DNA of 64,000 nucleotides from Pseudomonadota bacterium (GCA_021793155.1 JAJYTF010000016.1:49240-113239), one strand, 5' to 3'. Counted from the first letter of the stretch, positions 8,218 to 19,984 are shown. Notes: generated from the letters alone by a model not told the origin. Program-made: numbers and translations.

Positions 8218-8553
8218 GGCCACCCTCCTCAGCAGATGGATCTGGAGGTGGTGCCGCGGCTGGCCCGGATCGAGCGGCCTCGCCCGCATTTCTCGCAAGA
8301 AAAGAAAAAGGGTCGTCGTTGCGAGCCAAAGGCGAAGCAGTCCATAACCGGCGCCAAGGCTGAACTGCCTTGCTGCGCTCGCGGTGATGGCCTTCGTCGT
8401 CCAGGGCGGGACTGGGCGTCGCCGGTGCGGAACTTGCCCCAGCGCCACGGCTATGGTCTGCCCCGGGGTAGGCACTGTCAAGGCTCCGGCATGACCCATG
8501 TCCGGCATGACCCACGGCGCCGGCATCACCGCCAGCGCCGCGGGGACCACCGG
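8218..8553. other. Gap between AsmA and cobT genes
   Basis: No supported gene. It contains the first copy of palindrome family 1 (8312-8390) and GC-rich sequence with short inverted repeats near 8480-8530 (CCGGCATGACCC duplicated: GGCATGACCCATGTCCGGCA). Confidence 0.6.
8312..8390. repeat. Palindrome family 1, copy A (degenerate)
   Basis: Left arm GTCGTCGTTGCGAGCCAAAG (from 8312) and right arm ending GCTGCGCTCGCGGTGATGG (to 8390) are imperfect inverted copies. They match the better-kept copy at 11950-12031. The pattern TCGTNNTNGCGAGC...GCGAAGC is typical of dispersed alphaproteobacterial intergenic palindromes. Confidence 0.6.
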
Positions 8554-9576
8554 TCAGTCCTCCCGGTCGCTGACGCCCGCTTCGGCGAATGTCGCCATGC
8601 CGTTGTGGCACGCCACCGCCGCCTTCAGCAGACCGACGGCCAGAGCGGCACCCGAGGCTTCGCCGAGGCGCATATCCATTTCCAGCAGCGGCCGCTTGCC
8701 CAGGCAATCGAGGAGGCGGCGATGCCCAGGTTCGACCGAGGCATGGCCGACCAGGCAATGGTCGAGTGCATCCGCTCGGATGGCATGCAGCACGGCGGCG
8801 GCGGCAGTACACACATAGCCATCGAGCACCACCGGGACCCGCTGCAGCCGGGCCGCCAGGACCGCGCCGGCGATCGCCGCCAACTCGCGGCCGCCGACGC
8901 CGGCCAGCACCTTGAGCGGGTCGTCCGACCGGTTGGTGGCGACGCCTTTGCCGACCACCTCGATCTTGGCCGCCAGGCGGCCATCGTCGACCCCGGTCCC
9001 GCGGCCGGTCCAATTGGCCGGGTGGCCGCCGTAGAGGGCGTGGCAGATGGCCGCCGCCGACGTGGTGTTGCCGATCCCCATCTCACCCAGCACCAGCAGG
9101 TCGAGCCCCGGCTCGACCGCCGCCATGCCCCGCGAGAATGCCGACAGGCATTCCGCTTCGCTCATCGCCGGCCCGCCGGTGAAGTCGGCCGTAGGCCGAT
9201 CCAATTCGATGGCTTCGACCCCCAGTTCGATGCCAAAGGTCTTGCACAGCTGGTTGATGGCGGCACCGCCATGCTGGAAATTCAGTACCATCTGCACTGT
9301 GACCTCGGCCGGAAAGGCCGATACGCCCAAGGCCGCCACGCCATGGTTGCCGGCGAACACGCGGGCCCGCAGGTTGTCCAGGCGCGGCGGATGGCGGCCC
9401 TGCCAGGCGGCCAGATGCAAGCTGATCTCTTCGAGGCGGCCCAGCGAGCCGGCCGGCTTGGTCAACTGCGGCTCGCGCTGGCGGGCGAGAGCGGAAGCCG
9501 CCTCGTCGGGGCCGGGCATGGCGGCCACCAAGGTATGGATATGGGCAAGACAATCAATATTCGCGGCGTCTTTCAT
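8554..9576 (-). CDS. cobT: Nicotinate-nucleotide--dimethylbenzimidazole phosphoribosyltransferase
   Basis: 340 residues, matching the usual 340-355. CobT joins the ribose phosphate of nicotinate mononucleotide to 5,6-dimethylbenzimidazole, making alpha-ribazole phosphate for the lower ligand of cobalamin. Seen: KPAGSLGRLEEISLHLAAWQ near the N-terminus, FAGNHGVAALGVSAFP, GEMGIGNTTSAAAI, and MRLGEASGAALA, which holds the catalytic Glu. ATG at 9576 (MKDAAN) has a GGGG stretch upstream; ATG 9591 is the alternative. The frame extends upstream only because it crosses the riboswitch. The gene is controlled by the cobalamin riboswitch just upstream, so repression by adenosylcobalamin is expected. Confidence 0.95.
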   Translation of the reverse strand: MKDAANIDCLAHIHTLVAAMPGPDEAASALARQREPQLTKPAGSLGRLEEISLHLAAWQGRHPPRLDNLRARVFAGNHGVAALGVSAFPAEVTVQMVLNFQHGGAAINQLCKTFGIELGVEAIELDRPTADFTGGPAMSEAECLSAFSRGMAAVEPGLDLLVLGEMGIGNTTSAAAICHALYGGHPANWTGRGTGVDDGRLAAKIEVVGKGVATNRSDDPLKVLAGVGGRELAAIAGAVLAARLQRVPVVLDGYVCTAAAAVLHAIRADALDHCLVGHASVEPGHRRLLDCLGKRPLLEMDMRLGEASGAALAVGLLKAAVACHNGMATFAEAGVSDRED

Positions 9577-9602
9577 GAATATCCCCGTCATGAAAAGTCC
9601 AA

Positions 9603-9628
9603 GGCCGCCGCCCGTCCACGGCGGCGCC
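9603..9628 (-). terminator. Hairpin between cobalamin riboswitch and cobT
   Basis: On the minus strand CGCCGCC-GTGGACG-GGCGGCG forms a strong stem, followed by TTGGACTTTTC. It sits between aptamer and start codon, where an expression-platform terminator or ribosome-binding-site sequestering stem is expected. The U tract is poor, so the mechanism is uncertain. Confidence 0.4.
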
Positions 9629-9640
9629 ACAACAAAGTCC

Positions 9641-9800
9641 CGGCCGGTCTTCTGGCTTAGGATCAATCCCTCCGAACCCCTTCCCGGCCTTCGCCAGTGG
9701 GTGTGCGCCCGGAGAGTCCCCATTCACAGCGTTGGGCACGCGGCGGCTTCTCACCGCCTTCCCGATTGTCCCGCCGAAAACGGCAGGCACCGGAACTTAG
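9641..9800 (-). promoter_or_regulatory. Cobalamin riboswitch upstream of cobT
   Basis: Read on the minus strand from about 9800: GGCTAAGTTCCGGTGCC, then the conserved core GGGACAATCGGGAAGGCGGTG, a variable GC arm, GGGGACTCTCC, CCACTGGCGAAGGCCGGGAAGG (two pieces: CCACTGGCGAAGG and CCGGGAAGG; B12-box region), and the 3' closing segment AAGCCAGAAGACCGGCC at 9658-9641. Order and spacing match the adenosylcobalamin aptamer. It lies 65 bp from the cobT start and explains its open upstream reading frame. Confidence 0.92.
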
Positions 9801-9913
9801 CCTGTTTTTGCCAGAACCCGTCGGCAATTTCCACCCGGCACGTAAGGTAATCGGTCGAACAAATATGGAGGTTTCTTGACATCGGGCGGCACGGACGGCA
9901 GCATCAGGGCGTT

Positions 9914-11943
<2,030 letters not shown>

Positions 11944-11949
11944 GGCATT

Positions 11950-12031
11950 GTCGTCATCGCGAGCCCTGCGAAGCGATCCACAGCCGTGCCGCTGGCCCCC
12001 TGGATTGCTTCGCTCCGCTCGCAGTGACGAC
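11950..12031. repeat. Palindrome family 1, copy B (3' of thiC)
   Basis: Left arm GTCGTCATCGCGAGCCCTGC...GCGATCCA (11950-11980) and right arm TGGATTGCTTCGC...GCAGTGACGAC (12001-12031) are near-complete inverted copies. The element begins 7 bp after the thiC stop and may serve as its transcript end. It is a better-preserved relative of 8312-8390. Confidence 0.75.
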
Positions 12032-12091
12032 ATTTTCAGCCGGTGGGAGTCGGCCGCCCGGCCGGTGCCCAACACGCAACGATGACGCCGC

Positions 12092-12757
12092 TCACTGCAG
12101 CGAGGAAGCTCTCCACAGGCGCTCGCACCGCAGCAGGTCCACCGCCACGTCGACGCAATCGGCAGGCAGCCTTGAGCCTCGGTCGGATTCGAGGATGCGG
12201 ATGACAGTCGCCTGGTTCATCCCAGCGTGATAGGCCCGCCGCGACATCATGGCGTGGGCCATGTCGGCGACGGCGACCACCAGCGATTCCGGCATGATCG
12301 CGCCTTCACCCAGACCGCCGGGGTAACCGGAACCGTCCAGCCGCTCATGATGCTGGTGGATTACCGTGGCCACCGGCACGGCAAACTCGATCTCGCTGAC
12401 AATTTCCCAGCCCAGGCGCGGATGTTCCTTGACCAGGGCGAACTCTGCCGCGCTCAGCGGCCCGGGCCGCAACAGCAACGACGGAGGGATGCCGATCTTG
12501 CCGATATCGTGCAACAGCGCGCCCAGGCGGATCAACCGGACGGAGGTGGCGGACAAGCCGAGACGCCGGGCGAGTAGGACGGCGAAGCGTGCCGTCTCGT
12601 CCTGATGCATCGCCGTATGCGGTTCGGCATTCGCCACCGCCTTGGCGAAGGCCCGCATGACGCTCAGCATCATCGGTCGCGGCACCTCGATTTGCGGTGA
12701 AGGACGGTGGCCGACCGCCATCTTGCCGTTCTGCCCGAAGAGATACATGGCCGGCAT
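12092..12757 (-). CDS. HD-GYP domain protein, probable cyclic di-GMP phosphodiesterase
   Basis: 221 residues from ATG 12757 (an earlier ATG at 12793 is possible). It is almost wholly an HD-GYP domain: HQDETARFAVLLARRLGL, the metal-binding LLHDIGKIGIP, KEHPRLGWEI, HQHHERLDGSGYPGGL with the GYP loop, and VVAVADMAHAMMSRRAYH. HD-GYP enzymes hydrolyse c-di-GMP to pGpG or GMP in the cytoplasm. There is no receiver or PAS, so control must come from expression or partners. The neighbouring chemoreceptor gene on the same strand ends about 120 bp upstream of it. The late-domain residues ADMAHAMMSRRAY are a slightly altered version of the usual ADxxDAxxxxRxY. Confidence 0.85.
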   Translation of the reverse strand: MPAMYLFGQNGKMAVGHRPSPQIEVPRPMMLSVMRAFAKAVANAEPHTAMHQDETARFAVLLARRLGLSATSVRLIRLGALLHDIGKIGIPPSLLLRPGPLSAAEFALVKEHPRLGWEIVSEIEFAVPVATVIHQHHERLDGSGYPGGLGEGAIMPESLVVAVADMAHAMMSRRAYHAGMNQATVIRILESDRGSRLPADCVDVAVDLLRCERLWRASSLQ

Positions 12758-12875
12758 CGGTATGTTCTCCGTAAGCCGCGACGAAGACCGCATCGATGAT
12801 GACGGTCCTCATCCGGAATACTATATGGGATGATCTGCGATTGCGACGCAATAGCGTTTTACCCCTGCCATTCGG

Positions 12876-14576
12876 TCAGTGGGCTTTGATATCCACCAGG
12901 AAATTCTGGACCTCACGGCCCAGGGCATCGGCTTGGTTGGCTAGCGTTTCCGCCGAGGCCAGCACGTCCGCCGCCACGCGACCGGCCGAATGGGTGGCGT
13001 CGCTGACCTGCTGAATGTTGTCGGTCACCCCCTGGGTACCACTCGCCGCCTCCTGCACGTTGCGGGCGATCTCGTGGGTGGCCGCCCCCTGTTGTTCGAT
13101 GGCGGCCGCGATCGCGGCGGCGATACGGTCGATTTGGCCGATTACCTCGGAAATGTGGGTGATCGCCTCGACAGCGGCACCAGTCCGCTGCTGCACCGTT
13201 TCGATATGCCCGGTGATCTCGCCGGTTGCCTTGCCGGTCTGGTTGGCCAGCGTCTTCACCTCACCGGCCACCACGGCGAAGCCTTTTCCCGCGTCGCCGG
13301 CGCGCGCCGCTTCGATGGTGGCGTTGAGCGCCAGGAGGTTGGTCTGCGAGGCGATGCTGTTGATCAGGTCGACCACTTCGCCGATGCGCTGCGTCGCCTC
13401 GGCCAGGCTGCGGACGATCTCATCGGTTTGCTTCGCCTCGTCGACGGCATTTCCGGCAATGGAGCTGGATTTGGCCACCTGGCGGCCGATTTCCCGGATC
13501 GACGACGACAGCTGGTCGGCCGCCGAAGCGACTGCTTGAACATTGCCCGCGGCCTGCTGGGCGGCGGCGGAGACGGCGGCTGATTGCCGGTTGGTTTCTT
13601 CCGCCGTGGCCGACATGGTCTCGGCCGTCATGCGCATCCGGGTCGCCGCATCGGCGACCGCCTTTAGAATGCCCCCAACATTGGCCTCGAACCCGGCGGC
13701 GTGTCGCTCGATGGCCATGCGTCTGCGTTCCTTGGCTTCGAGTTCCGCCTGCTGGGCGGCCTCCAACTCGTCGGCGCGCCGCTTGTTGTCCTTGAACACG
13801 CCGACGGCACGGGTCATCTCGCCGACCTCGTCACGCCGATCGAACGGCGGCAGATCGACTTCGTGGTCGCCGTCGGCAAGGCGGCTCATCACCCTGGTCA
13901 GGGCATTGATTCCCTGGGCGATGCCTCGCCCCACCACCAGAATGATGGCGATTGCGCCGCCGAAGGCGGCGGCCATGGTGACGAAGAAGGCGGTAAGCGA
14001 TCGGCGGACGTCACGTATGGCCCTGTCGAACAGCGAATCGTTGGCTTGCCCTTGCGCAGCCGACCACTGCTGCACGACCTGCTCGACCTTGGCATAACGG
14101 CGTTCCGCTTCCCGCAGCATGGTCACGGCCAGCACCGGATCCGCGTCGAGCATTCCGACCGCCTGGCGGACCTGCTTGGTATAGGAGTCCGCCGTGCTCC
14201 GAACGCCGGCCAGGATCCCGCGCTCGTCGCCTTCCGCGCTCACCGTCTTGTCCAATGCGTCGAGTTGGCGGCCGACGCTGTCGACGAGACCGAGGGTCGT
14301 ATCCACCGACTGCTTGATCTGCTGTTCGGCGATGCCGGCGTTCTGCCAGGTGATGGAACGGTAGAGGTCGGCCTGAATGGTGACCAGCGTTGCTCCCAGC
14401 TCCGACACCAGATGCTGTTTGCGAAAACCCTGGTGGTACAGGGAATCGAGAGCCTGTTCCTGGCCAGCGGCCATGCGCAGCACCAGAAAACCGAGGATGA
14501 CGGCGGCGGCGACCATCAGGGCCGGCGCCACGGCCAACTTCCACCTTATCTTCAAGTTGTGGAATGCAGCGATCAT
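12876..14576 (-). CDS. Methyl-accepting chemotaxis protein
   Basis: 566 residues. A first membrane helix (about residues 12-33) is followed by a helical periplasmic domain (to about 185, four-helix-bundle type), a second membrane helix (about 190-212) and HAMP (to about 265). The cytoplasmic signalling rod has its hairpin tip at [20 protein letters not shown] (about residue 420), followed by [21 protein letters not shown] at 14576 is preceded by GAGGAGG. It would bias CheA activity in a polar receptor array. The upstream gene on the same strand encodes a secreted Cache-domain protein 101 bp away, perhaps a ligand-binding partner. No C-terminal pentapeptide tether is visible; it ends in NFLVDIKAH. 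Confidence 0.95.
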   Translation of the reverse strand: MIAAFHNLKIRWKLAVAPALMVAAAVILGFLVLRMAAGQEQALDSLYHQGFRKQHLVSELGATLVTIQADLYRSITWQNAGIAEQQIKQSVDTTLGLVDSVGRQLDALDKTVSAEGDERGILAGVRSTADSYTKQVRQAVGMLDADPVLAVTMLREAERRYAKVEQVVQQWSAAQGQANDSLFDRAIRDVRRSLTAFFVTMAAAFGGAIAIILVVGRGIAQGINALTRVMSRLADGDHEVDLPPFDRRDEVGEMTRAVGVFKDNKRRADELEAAQQAELEAKERRRMAIERHAAGFEANVGGILKAVADAATRMRMTAETMSATAEETNRQSAAVSAAAQQAAGNVQAVASAADQLSSSIREIGRQVAKSSSIAGNAVDEAKQTDEIVRSLAEATQRIGEVVDLINSIASQTNLLALNATIEAARAGDAGKGFAVVAGEVKTLANQTGKATGEITGHIETVQQRTGAAVEAITHISEVIGQIDRIAAAIAAAIEQQGAATHEIARNVQEAASGTQGVTDNIQQVSDATHSAGRVAADVLASAETLANQADALGREVQNFLVDIKAH

Positions 14577-14677
14577 GCGAGCCTCCTCGGCGCGGACGAT
14601 CTCTAGCCGGCAGCCGCATCCTGGCTGCTGCCGGCCGTCGCGCCTCGCGCCCCTTGCCGAGAGATCCGCGCCGGACT

Positions 14678-15151
14678 TCAGCGCTTGTAGATGCCGCAGC
14701 CGAGGATCAGGTCCTCGACCTTCACCACGTACAAGCTCTTGTTTGCCAGCTTCTTCGTCGTCGGCTCGGTGAACTTGTAATCCACCCAGCCGCTGCCCTT
14801 GACCTGGGCGGTCTCGACGATCTCCTTGCCATAGGCCTTGCCGTCGAAATCGACTGCGTCGAGCACCGAGGTGCCGACCAGCTTGGGGTTGTACGGGTGC
14901 GCGAGGCGCGTGCCGTCAACCCCGTAGGCGACGATGTAGAGGTCGCGGTCGATGAATTGGTTCTTCGGATTGTTGAGTTCGGCCAGCAGCTTTTCCCTGC
15001 CGTTCGCCTTGAGGAAGGCAGCGGCCTTCTCGACCATCGCCTTGGCCTGATCGGCGGTGCCGGTATCTTCCGCGCGGGCGGCCGGCGCGGCCCCGAGCAG
15101 CAGGGTCGCGGCTGAGATGGCGAGCATGACACGTCGGCTGATAGCGATCAT
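14678..15151 (-). CDS. Secreted single-Cache-domain protein
   Basis: 157 residues with a cleavable signal peptide (about residues 1-27, ending AAPAARA|ED). The rest is one small Cache domain, the sCache_2 kind: [52 protein letters not shown]. Such domains bind small ligands and are usually the outer part of a chemoreceptor or kinase; here the domain is a free periplasmic protein. Lying immediately upstream of a chemoreceptor gene on the same strand, it could present ligand to that receptor (inference). ATG 15151 follows AGGGAACG-like sequence. A Cys near the C-terminus ([10 protein letters not shown]) is unpaired. Confidence 0.85.
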   Translation of the reverse strand: MIAISRRVMLAISAATLLLGAAPAARAEDTGTADQAKAMVEKAAAFLKANGREKLLAELNNPKNQFIDRDLYIVAYGVDGTRLAHPYNPKLVGTSVLDAVDFDGKAYGKEIVETAQVKGSGWVDYKFTEPTTKKLANKSLYVVKVEDLILGCGIYKR

Positions 15152-15412
15152 GGGCGTTCCCTTTTTCCAGGCTTGTTGGTGCCGTCAGGGCAACATTCCT
15201 GCGGCATATCCAACCAATAAGCAAACCACGGGCCACCCCGCAGCAAGGTTGCAGAGAGCAGGAATGCGGTCAAGACCGTGCGATTTTTCACACAGACTAC
15301 GCCCATTACGTGTGCGGATTCGCAGCCAGCGGAGAGACGCAAATGCTTTTTGGCGTCTTCACCTCTCTTGGCTTAACCTGGACACTTCGAATGACCAACG
15401 GATCGATGGGAC

Positions 15413-15940
15413 ATGAGACGCCTGCTGCTGACGATGCTGACGACGCTGACGGTATTCCTGGTGGCGACCCTGGTCGCCGGCCTTGGTCGCCAGGAGCTGG
15501 AGCTTTACAAGACCCCCCGCCCGCTGCCGCGGATTTCATTCGCCGATGCCGCAGGCCGGCAGATCGACCTCGGCAGCTTTGCCGGAAAAGTGGTGGTCCT
15601 GGACTTCTGGGCCACCTGGTGTCCGCCCTGCCGGGCCGAGTTCCCTTCCCTTGATCATCTGCAACAGCAACTAGGCGGCGAAAACCTGGTGGTAATCCCG
15701 GTTTCGATGGATCGCAAAGGCATGCCGGCCGTCGACCGGTTCTACGAGGACCTCAAGGTCCGCAATCTGGGCAAATATCTCGACGAGGACGGCGAAGCGG
15801 CGCAGGCCATCGGAATTCGCGGCCTGCCGACGACCCTGGTGATCGACCAGCATGGGCGCGAGATCGGCCGGGTGGAGGGGCCGGCGCAATGGGACGGCAA
15901 AGCCATTGCCGACGCCCTGCAGTCAGTGATGAAACGCTAA
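15413..15940 (+). CDS. TlpA-like membrane-anchored thioredoxin
   Basis: 175 residues. An N-terminal membrane anchor or signal (about residues 3-24) precedes a thioredoxin fold of the TlpA/ResA/DsbE class. The active site is WATWCPPCRAEFPSL and the cis-Pro loop is RGLPTTLVIDQHGREIG. These proteins reduce or handle disulfides in the periplasm, often for cytochrome c maturation or copper delivery. ATG 15413 is favoured because it opens straight into the anchor. It stands alone, divergent from the Cache gene. No partner is adjacent, so its client is unknown. Confidence 0.88.
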   Translation: MRRLLLTMLTTLTVFLVATLVAGLGRQELELYKTPRPLPRISFADAAGRQIDLGSFAGKVVVLDFWATWCPPCRAEFPSLDHLQQQLGGENLVVIPVSMDRKGMPAVDRFYEDLKVRNLGKYLDEDGEAAQAIGIRGLPTTLVIDQHGREIGRVEGPAQWDGKAIADALQSVMKR

Positions 15941-16048
15941 AAAGTTGAGGCGCAGCCTGGGTGGGCCTCATTTCTGGCAAGACTTTGGGCCTATCGGACG
16001 CTAAAATCCGCACCGCAGTCGAAGCAGTATTGCGGGGACGATCTCGAC

Positions 16049-16549
16049 ATGCAGCGCGGTTCAACATCGGTGGCGCCAGCGCGCACCGGCGGATGGGAGC
16101 GGGAATTTCGCAGTTTTACGCCGGCCCAGTTGTTCGTGGTGGTGTCCGAAATCGAAAAATATCCGCTGTTCATCCCGGGCTGCATTGCCACCCGCATCAT
16201 CGAAAGAAGCGAAACCCACTGGCGGGTGGACAATCTGTTTTCTTTCGGCCCGGTGCGCAGCCGTTTCACCACCTTCGCCGAGTTGGATGCGCCGCAGCGC
16301 CTCGACGTCACTTCCCGGGATGGCCCGTGGACTGACTTCCGGCTGGCATGGCGCTTCCAGTCGATGACTTCCGGCGGCTGCCACGTCAGTTGCCGGTTCT
16401 CCGTCCAATTCCGCTCGCGCCTTCTCTCGGCGCTGGCAGCGGTCGGCTTGGCCGAGGCCGAGCGCCTGTTCATTCGGGGATTCGAGAACCGCGCCAAAGC
16501 GCTTTACGGCGCGCCAGCAACCGGAGTGCCGGTGGCAGCCTCCCGCTGA
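16049..16549 (+). CDS. START-like (SRPBCC) protein, COQ10/RatA family
   Basis: 166 residues. Seen: FTPAQLFVVVSEIEKYPLFIPGC and FRLAWRFQSM, with a long C-terminal helix (LLSALAAVGLAEAERLFIRGFENRAK, in two parts LLSALAAVGLAEAE and LFIRGFENRAK). Polyketide-cyclase/COQ10 proteins have this layout and bind hydrophobic ligands such as ubiquinone; bacterial members are also annotated RatA. The first 15 residues look like an unstructured leader and the true start could be later, though no better ribosome-binding site is seen. Convergent with glcB, separated by palindrome family 2. Confidence 0.8.
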   Translation: MQRGSTSVAPARTGGWEREFRSFTPAQLFVVVSEIEKYPLFIPGCIATRIIERSETHWRVDNLFSFGPVRSRFTTFAELDAPQRLDVTSRDGPWTDFRLAWRFQSMTSGGCHVSCRFSVQFRSRLLSALAAVGLAEAERLFIRGFENRAKALYGAPATGVPVAASR

Positions 16550-16561
16550 CGGGCCGCATCT

Positions 16562-16625
16562 GTCATCCCGAACGCAGTGAGGGATCCCGCTTGTCCGCGA
16601 GATCCCTCCTCATTACGGTCGTCCG
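16562..16625. repeat. Palindrome family 2, copy A
   Basis: TGTCATCCCGAACGCAGTGA (from 16561/16562) and GAGGGATC on the left are mirrored by GATCCCTCCTCATTACGGTC on the right. Imperfect, but it shares TGTC...CCGA...GAGGGATC with the copy at 24072-24142. It lies between the convergent START-like and glcB genes. Confidence 0.6.
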
Positions 16626-16642
16626 GAGGGCGGCCGGCCGTT

Positions 16643-18814
16643 TCAGCCTCGCTGCTTCACCTCGCGGCGACGGCGATGCAGAATCGGCTCGGTGTAGCCG
16701 CTAGGCTGGGTGCGGCCCTCGAACACCAGGTCACAGGCGGCCTTGAAGGCGATGCTGGAGTCGAAGTCGGGGGCCATCGGACGGTAGGCGGGGTCGCCGG
16801 CGTTCTGCCCGTCGACCACGGCGGCCATCCGCTTCATGGTGGCCAGCACCTGCTCGGCTGAACACACGCCGTGATAAAGCCAGTTGGCGATATGCTGGCT
16901 GGAGATGCGCAGCGTCGCCCGATCCTCCATCAGGCCGACATCGTGGATGTCAGGCACCTTGGAGCAGCCGATGCCCTGGTCAACCCAGCGGACCACGTAG
17001 CCGAGGATACCCTGCGAGTTGTTATCCAGCTCCTGCTGGATGTCCTCGGCCGACCAGTTCGGCCGGTCGGCCACCGGGATGGTCAGGATATCGTCCAGCT
17101 TGGCGCGCGGCCGGCTCTTCAGCGCGTCCTGCCGGGCGGACACGTCCACCTTGTGGTAATGCAGCGCATGCAGGGTCGCCGCGGTCGGCGAGGGAACCCA
17201 GGCGGTGTTGGCCCCGGCCTGCGGATGGCCGATCTTCGCCGCCAGCATGTCGGCCATCTTGTCCGGCATCGCCCACATGCCCTTGCCGATCTGGGCGCGA
17301 CCACGCAGGCCGCAGATCAGGCCGACATCGACGTTCCAGTCCTCGTAGGCCTTGATCCAGGCCGACGACTTCATGTCGCCCTTGCGGATCATCGGGCCCG
17401 CTTCCATCGAGGTGTGGATCTCGTCGCCGGTGCGGTCGAGGAAGCCTGTGTTGATGAACACCACGCGATCCTGCGCCGCCCGGATGCATTCCTTGAGGTT
17501 CACCGTGGTCCGGCGCTCCTCGTCCATGATCCCCACCTTGATGGTAAAAGGCGGCAACGCGAGCGCCTTCTCGACGCGGCCGAACAACTCGTTAGTGAAC
17601 GCCACCTCGTCGGGCCCGTGCATCTTCGGCTTGACGATGTAGATCGAGCCGGTCCGGCTGTTGCGGAACTTGCCCTGGCCGCCCAGGTCATGCATGGCGA
17701 CCAGCGACGAGATCATCGCATCCAGGATGCCTTCCGGCGCCGGGCTGCCGTCCTTGAGCGTCACCGCGTTGGTGGTCATCAGATGGCCGACATTGCGAAC
17801 CAGCAGCAGGCTGCGGCCCTGCAGGCTCAAGGTACCACCGTTGGGCGCGGCATAGACGCGGTCGGCATTGAGCGTGCGATGCACCGACTTGCCGCCCTTG
17901 GGAAAGTCAGCGATCAGCGTACCGTTGAGCAGGCCCAGCCAGTTGCGGTAGGCATCCGCCTTGTCCTCGGCATCCACACAGGCCACCGAGTCCTCGAGGT
18001 CGACGATGGTGGTGATGGCCGATTCCAGCACCACGTCGCTGATTCCGGCAAGGTCGCCACGACCGATCGGATGGTTGCGGTCGATATGAATCTCGATATG
18101 CAGGCCGTGGTTGACCAGCAGCACGGTCGACGGCGCGGCGGCATCCCCCTTGTACCCGGCAAAGCGTTCGGGCGAGCGCAGAGTGACCACCCGGCCGTCG
18201 CCCAGGGCGGCCACCAGACGGTCACCCTCCACCCGATAGGCGGACACCTCGCGGTGGGAGCCATCGGTCAGCGGCGCCACCTCGTCCAACAGGTCACGGG
18301 CGAAAGCGATGACCCGGGCGCCGCGCACCGGATTGTAGCCTGAACCGCGTTCGGCGCCATCGATCTCGGGAATGGCGTCGGTGCCGTAGAGCGCGTCGTA
18401 CAGGCTGCCCCACCGGGCATTTGCCGCATTCAGCGCATAGCGGGCGTTGGTCGACGGCACCACCAGCTGCGGGCCGGCGATGGTGGCGATTTCGGCATCC
18501 ACATTGGCCGTGCGCACCGAGAAGTCGGGGCCTTCCGGCAGCAGATAGCCGATCTGGCGGAGGAAGGCCTTATACGCCTCGGCATCGAAAGGCTTACCCC
18601 GCCCCTCGCGATGCCAATTGTCGATCGCCGCCTGCAACTCGTCGCGACGGGCCAGCAGGGCGCGGTTGCGCGGAGTCAGATCGCCGAGGATCGCCTCCAG
18701 TTCGGACCAGAAGCGTTCGACCGTCACTCCGGTGCCGGGCAGAGCTTCGTCGTTGACGAAGTCGAAGAGCGCCTTGGCGATGCGAAGACCGCCGGAAACA
18801 ATCGCCTGTGTCAC
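16643..18814 (-). CDS. glcB: Malate synthase G
   Basis: 723 residues, the size of the single-chain G isoform. It condenses glyoxylate with acetyl-CoA to malate, in glycolate use and the glyoxylate bypass. Family landmarks: [52 protein letters not shown] (acid/Arg catalytic region), [28 protein letters not shown] and [18 protein letters not shown]. The start appears to be GTG at 18814 with GGAG ten bases upstream. Transcribed away from the IclR-type regulator, with a palindromic operator between them, so glyoxylate- or glycolate-responsive control is likely. Ends near palindrome family 2. Confidence 0.97.
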   Translation of the reverse strand: MTQAIVSGGLRIAKALFDFVNDEALPGTGVTVERFWSELEAILGDLTPRNRALLARRDELQAAIDNWHREGRGKPFDAEAYKAFLRQIGYLLPEGPDFSVRTANVDAEIATIAGPQLVVPSTNARYALNAANARWGSLYDALYGTDAIPEIDGAERGSGYNPVRGARVIAFARDLLDEVAPLTDGSHREVSAYRVEGDRLVAALGDGRVVTLRSPERFAGYKGDAAAPSTVLLVNHGLHIEIHIDRNHPIGRGDLAGISDVVLESAITTIVDLEDSVACVDAEDKADAYRNWLGLLNGTLIADFPKGGKSVHRTLNADRVYAAPNGGTLSLQGRSLLLVRNVGHLMTTNAVTLKDGSPAPEGILDAMISSLVAMHDLGGQGKFRNSRTGSIYIVKPKMHGPDEVAFTNELFGRVEKALALPPFTIKVGIMDEERRTTVNLKECIRAAQDRVVFINTGFLDRTGDEIHTSMEAGPMIRKGDMKSSAWIKAYEDWNVDVGLICGLRGRAQIGKGMWAMPDKMADMLAAKIGHPQAGANTAWVPSPTAATLHALHYHKVDVSARQDALKSRPRAKLDDILTIPVADRPNWSAEDIQQELDNNSQGILGYVVRWVDQGIGCSKVPDIHDVGLMEDRATLRISSQHIANWLYHGVCSAEQVLATMKRMAAVVDGQNAGDPAYRPMAPDFDSSIAFKAACDLVFEGRTQPSGYTEPILHRRRREVKQRG

Positions 18815-18909
18815 GCTGACACTCCATTCATTAGCAGGTCATGTCGGCAGGGCCGACGCAAATTATGAATATCGCACCCGGGCGATGCCGGCAACGCGGA
18901 TTGCAATTC

Positions 18910-18926
18910 ATTCCATAATACGGAAT
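18910..18926. promoter_or_regulatory. Putative IclR-type operator between glcB and the regulator gene
   Basis: ATTCCATAATACGGAAT, five-base inverted arms around a 7-base centre. It lies 96 bp from the glcB start and 73 bp from the regulator start. It matches the second palindrome before glcD at 12 of 15 core positions (TTCCATA-T--GGAA). Confidence 0.65.
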
Positions 18927-18998
18927 TAATCCTTTATCAGCGTGAAATGGCTGATACATTTCCGCTCCAAATCCGACAATGTTGCGCACAGGTAGGCG

Positions 18999-19841
18999 AT
19001 GGCGGCAAGAACCCAGACGATCCGGCGACGAGCAAAAGGCACGGCCACGACCCGCGGTGCGGCCGACCGCAGCGGACAGGTCCAGTCGCTTGCCCGCGCC
19101 CTGGCCATCCTCAACGCGGTGGCAGAGGCCGATGATGGCATGACTTTGACCGATATCGCGCAGCAGGTCGGCCTGCCGCCGTCCACCACCCATCGCCTGC
19201 TCACCACCCTGCAGCAGGAGCATTACGTCCGTTTCGATAATGAACGCACGCTGTGGTCAGTCGGGGTCCAGAGTTTCGTCGTCGGCAACGCCTTCTTGCG
19301 CAACCGTCACCTCGTACAGACGGCGCGCCCGCTACTGCGGGCGCTGATGGAGGAAAGCGGGGAGACCGTCAACCTGGCGATCATCGACGAGGGCGAGGCC
19401 GTATTCCTGCATCAGGTGGAATGTCGGCAGATGATGCGCGCCCTGTCCAGCCTCGGCTCGCGTGTCCCCCTCCACTGCTCTGGCGTCGGCAAGGCTTTGC
19501 TGCTGGCCATGCCGGACGCTGGCGTGACCAAGATCCTGCATCGCCACGGGCTGCGCCGGTTGACGGTGCGGACCATCGTCCGCCCAGCCGAGCTGCGGGA
19601 AGAGCTGGAGCGCAGCCAAAGCCGCGGCTACGCCATCGACGACGAGGAACATGCCGTGGGGTTGCGTTGCGTCGCCGCCCCCATCGTTGATGAATTGGGC
19701 GAGGCGGTCGCGGCGATCTCCATCTCGGGGCCGGCCGCCCGGATCACCGACGACCGCATCCCCCTTCTCGGCGCCATGGTTCGCCGCTGCGCCGAATCCA
19801 TCACCCGGGAATACGGCGGGCGAGTGGCCCGGACCGGCTGA
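18999..19841 (+). CDS. IclR family transcriptional regulator of the glycolate/glyoxylate genes
   Basis: 280 residues. Residues about 28-95 form the winged helix-turn-helix (SLARALAILNAVAE, LTDIAQQVGLPPSTTHRLL). About 105-275 form the IclR effector domain (ETVNLAIIDEGEAVFLHQVE, VPLHCSGVGKALLL, GYAIDDEEHAVGLRCVAAPI, AAISISGPAARI). Some glyoxylate-type IclR proteins bind glyoxylate or pyruvate in this pocket (family knowledge). The N-terminal 25 residues are a basic, Thr/Arg-rich extension. Divergent from glcB and just upstream of glcDEF, so it most likely controls both through the palindromes at 18910 and 19966. Effector and sign of regulation are not shown by the sequence. Confidence 0.92.
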   Translation: MAARTQTIRRRAKGTATTRGAADRSGQVQSLARALAILNAVAEADDGMTLTDIAQQVGLPPSTTHRLLTTLQQEHYVRFDNERTLWSVGVQSFVVGNAFLRNRHLVQTARPLLRALMEESGETVNLAIIDEGEAVFLHQVECRQMMRALSSLGSRVPLHCSGVGKALLLAMPDAGVTKILHRHGLRRLTVRTIVRPAELREELERSQSRGYAIDDEEHAVGLRCVAAPIVDELGEAVAAISISGPAARITDDRIPLLGAMVRRCAESITREYGGRVARTG

Positions 19842-19965
19842 GATCATCGCACGCGCACGCCACCGGCGCGGAGGCGGCGTCACGCTACGTTTCCACAGGG
19901 CCAATGGCTCTCCGGAAATCGTCAAGCCGCTGATTTAAATGGCGATATCTTGCTGGCCGCGATCG

Positions 19966-19984
19966 TTTTCCATATTGTGGAAAA
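19966..19984. promoter_or_regulatory. Putative IclR-type operator upstream of glcD
   Basis: TTTTCCATATTGTGGAAAA, a perfect palindrome with 7-base arms around 5 bases, 82 bp before the glcD start. It shares the TTCCATA-T--GGAA core with the site at 18910-18926. Confidence 0.7.
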
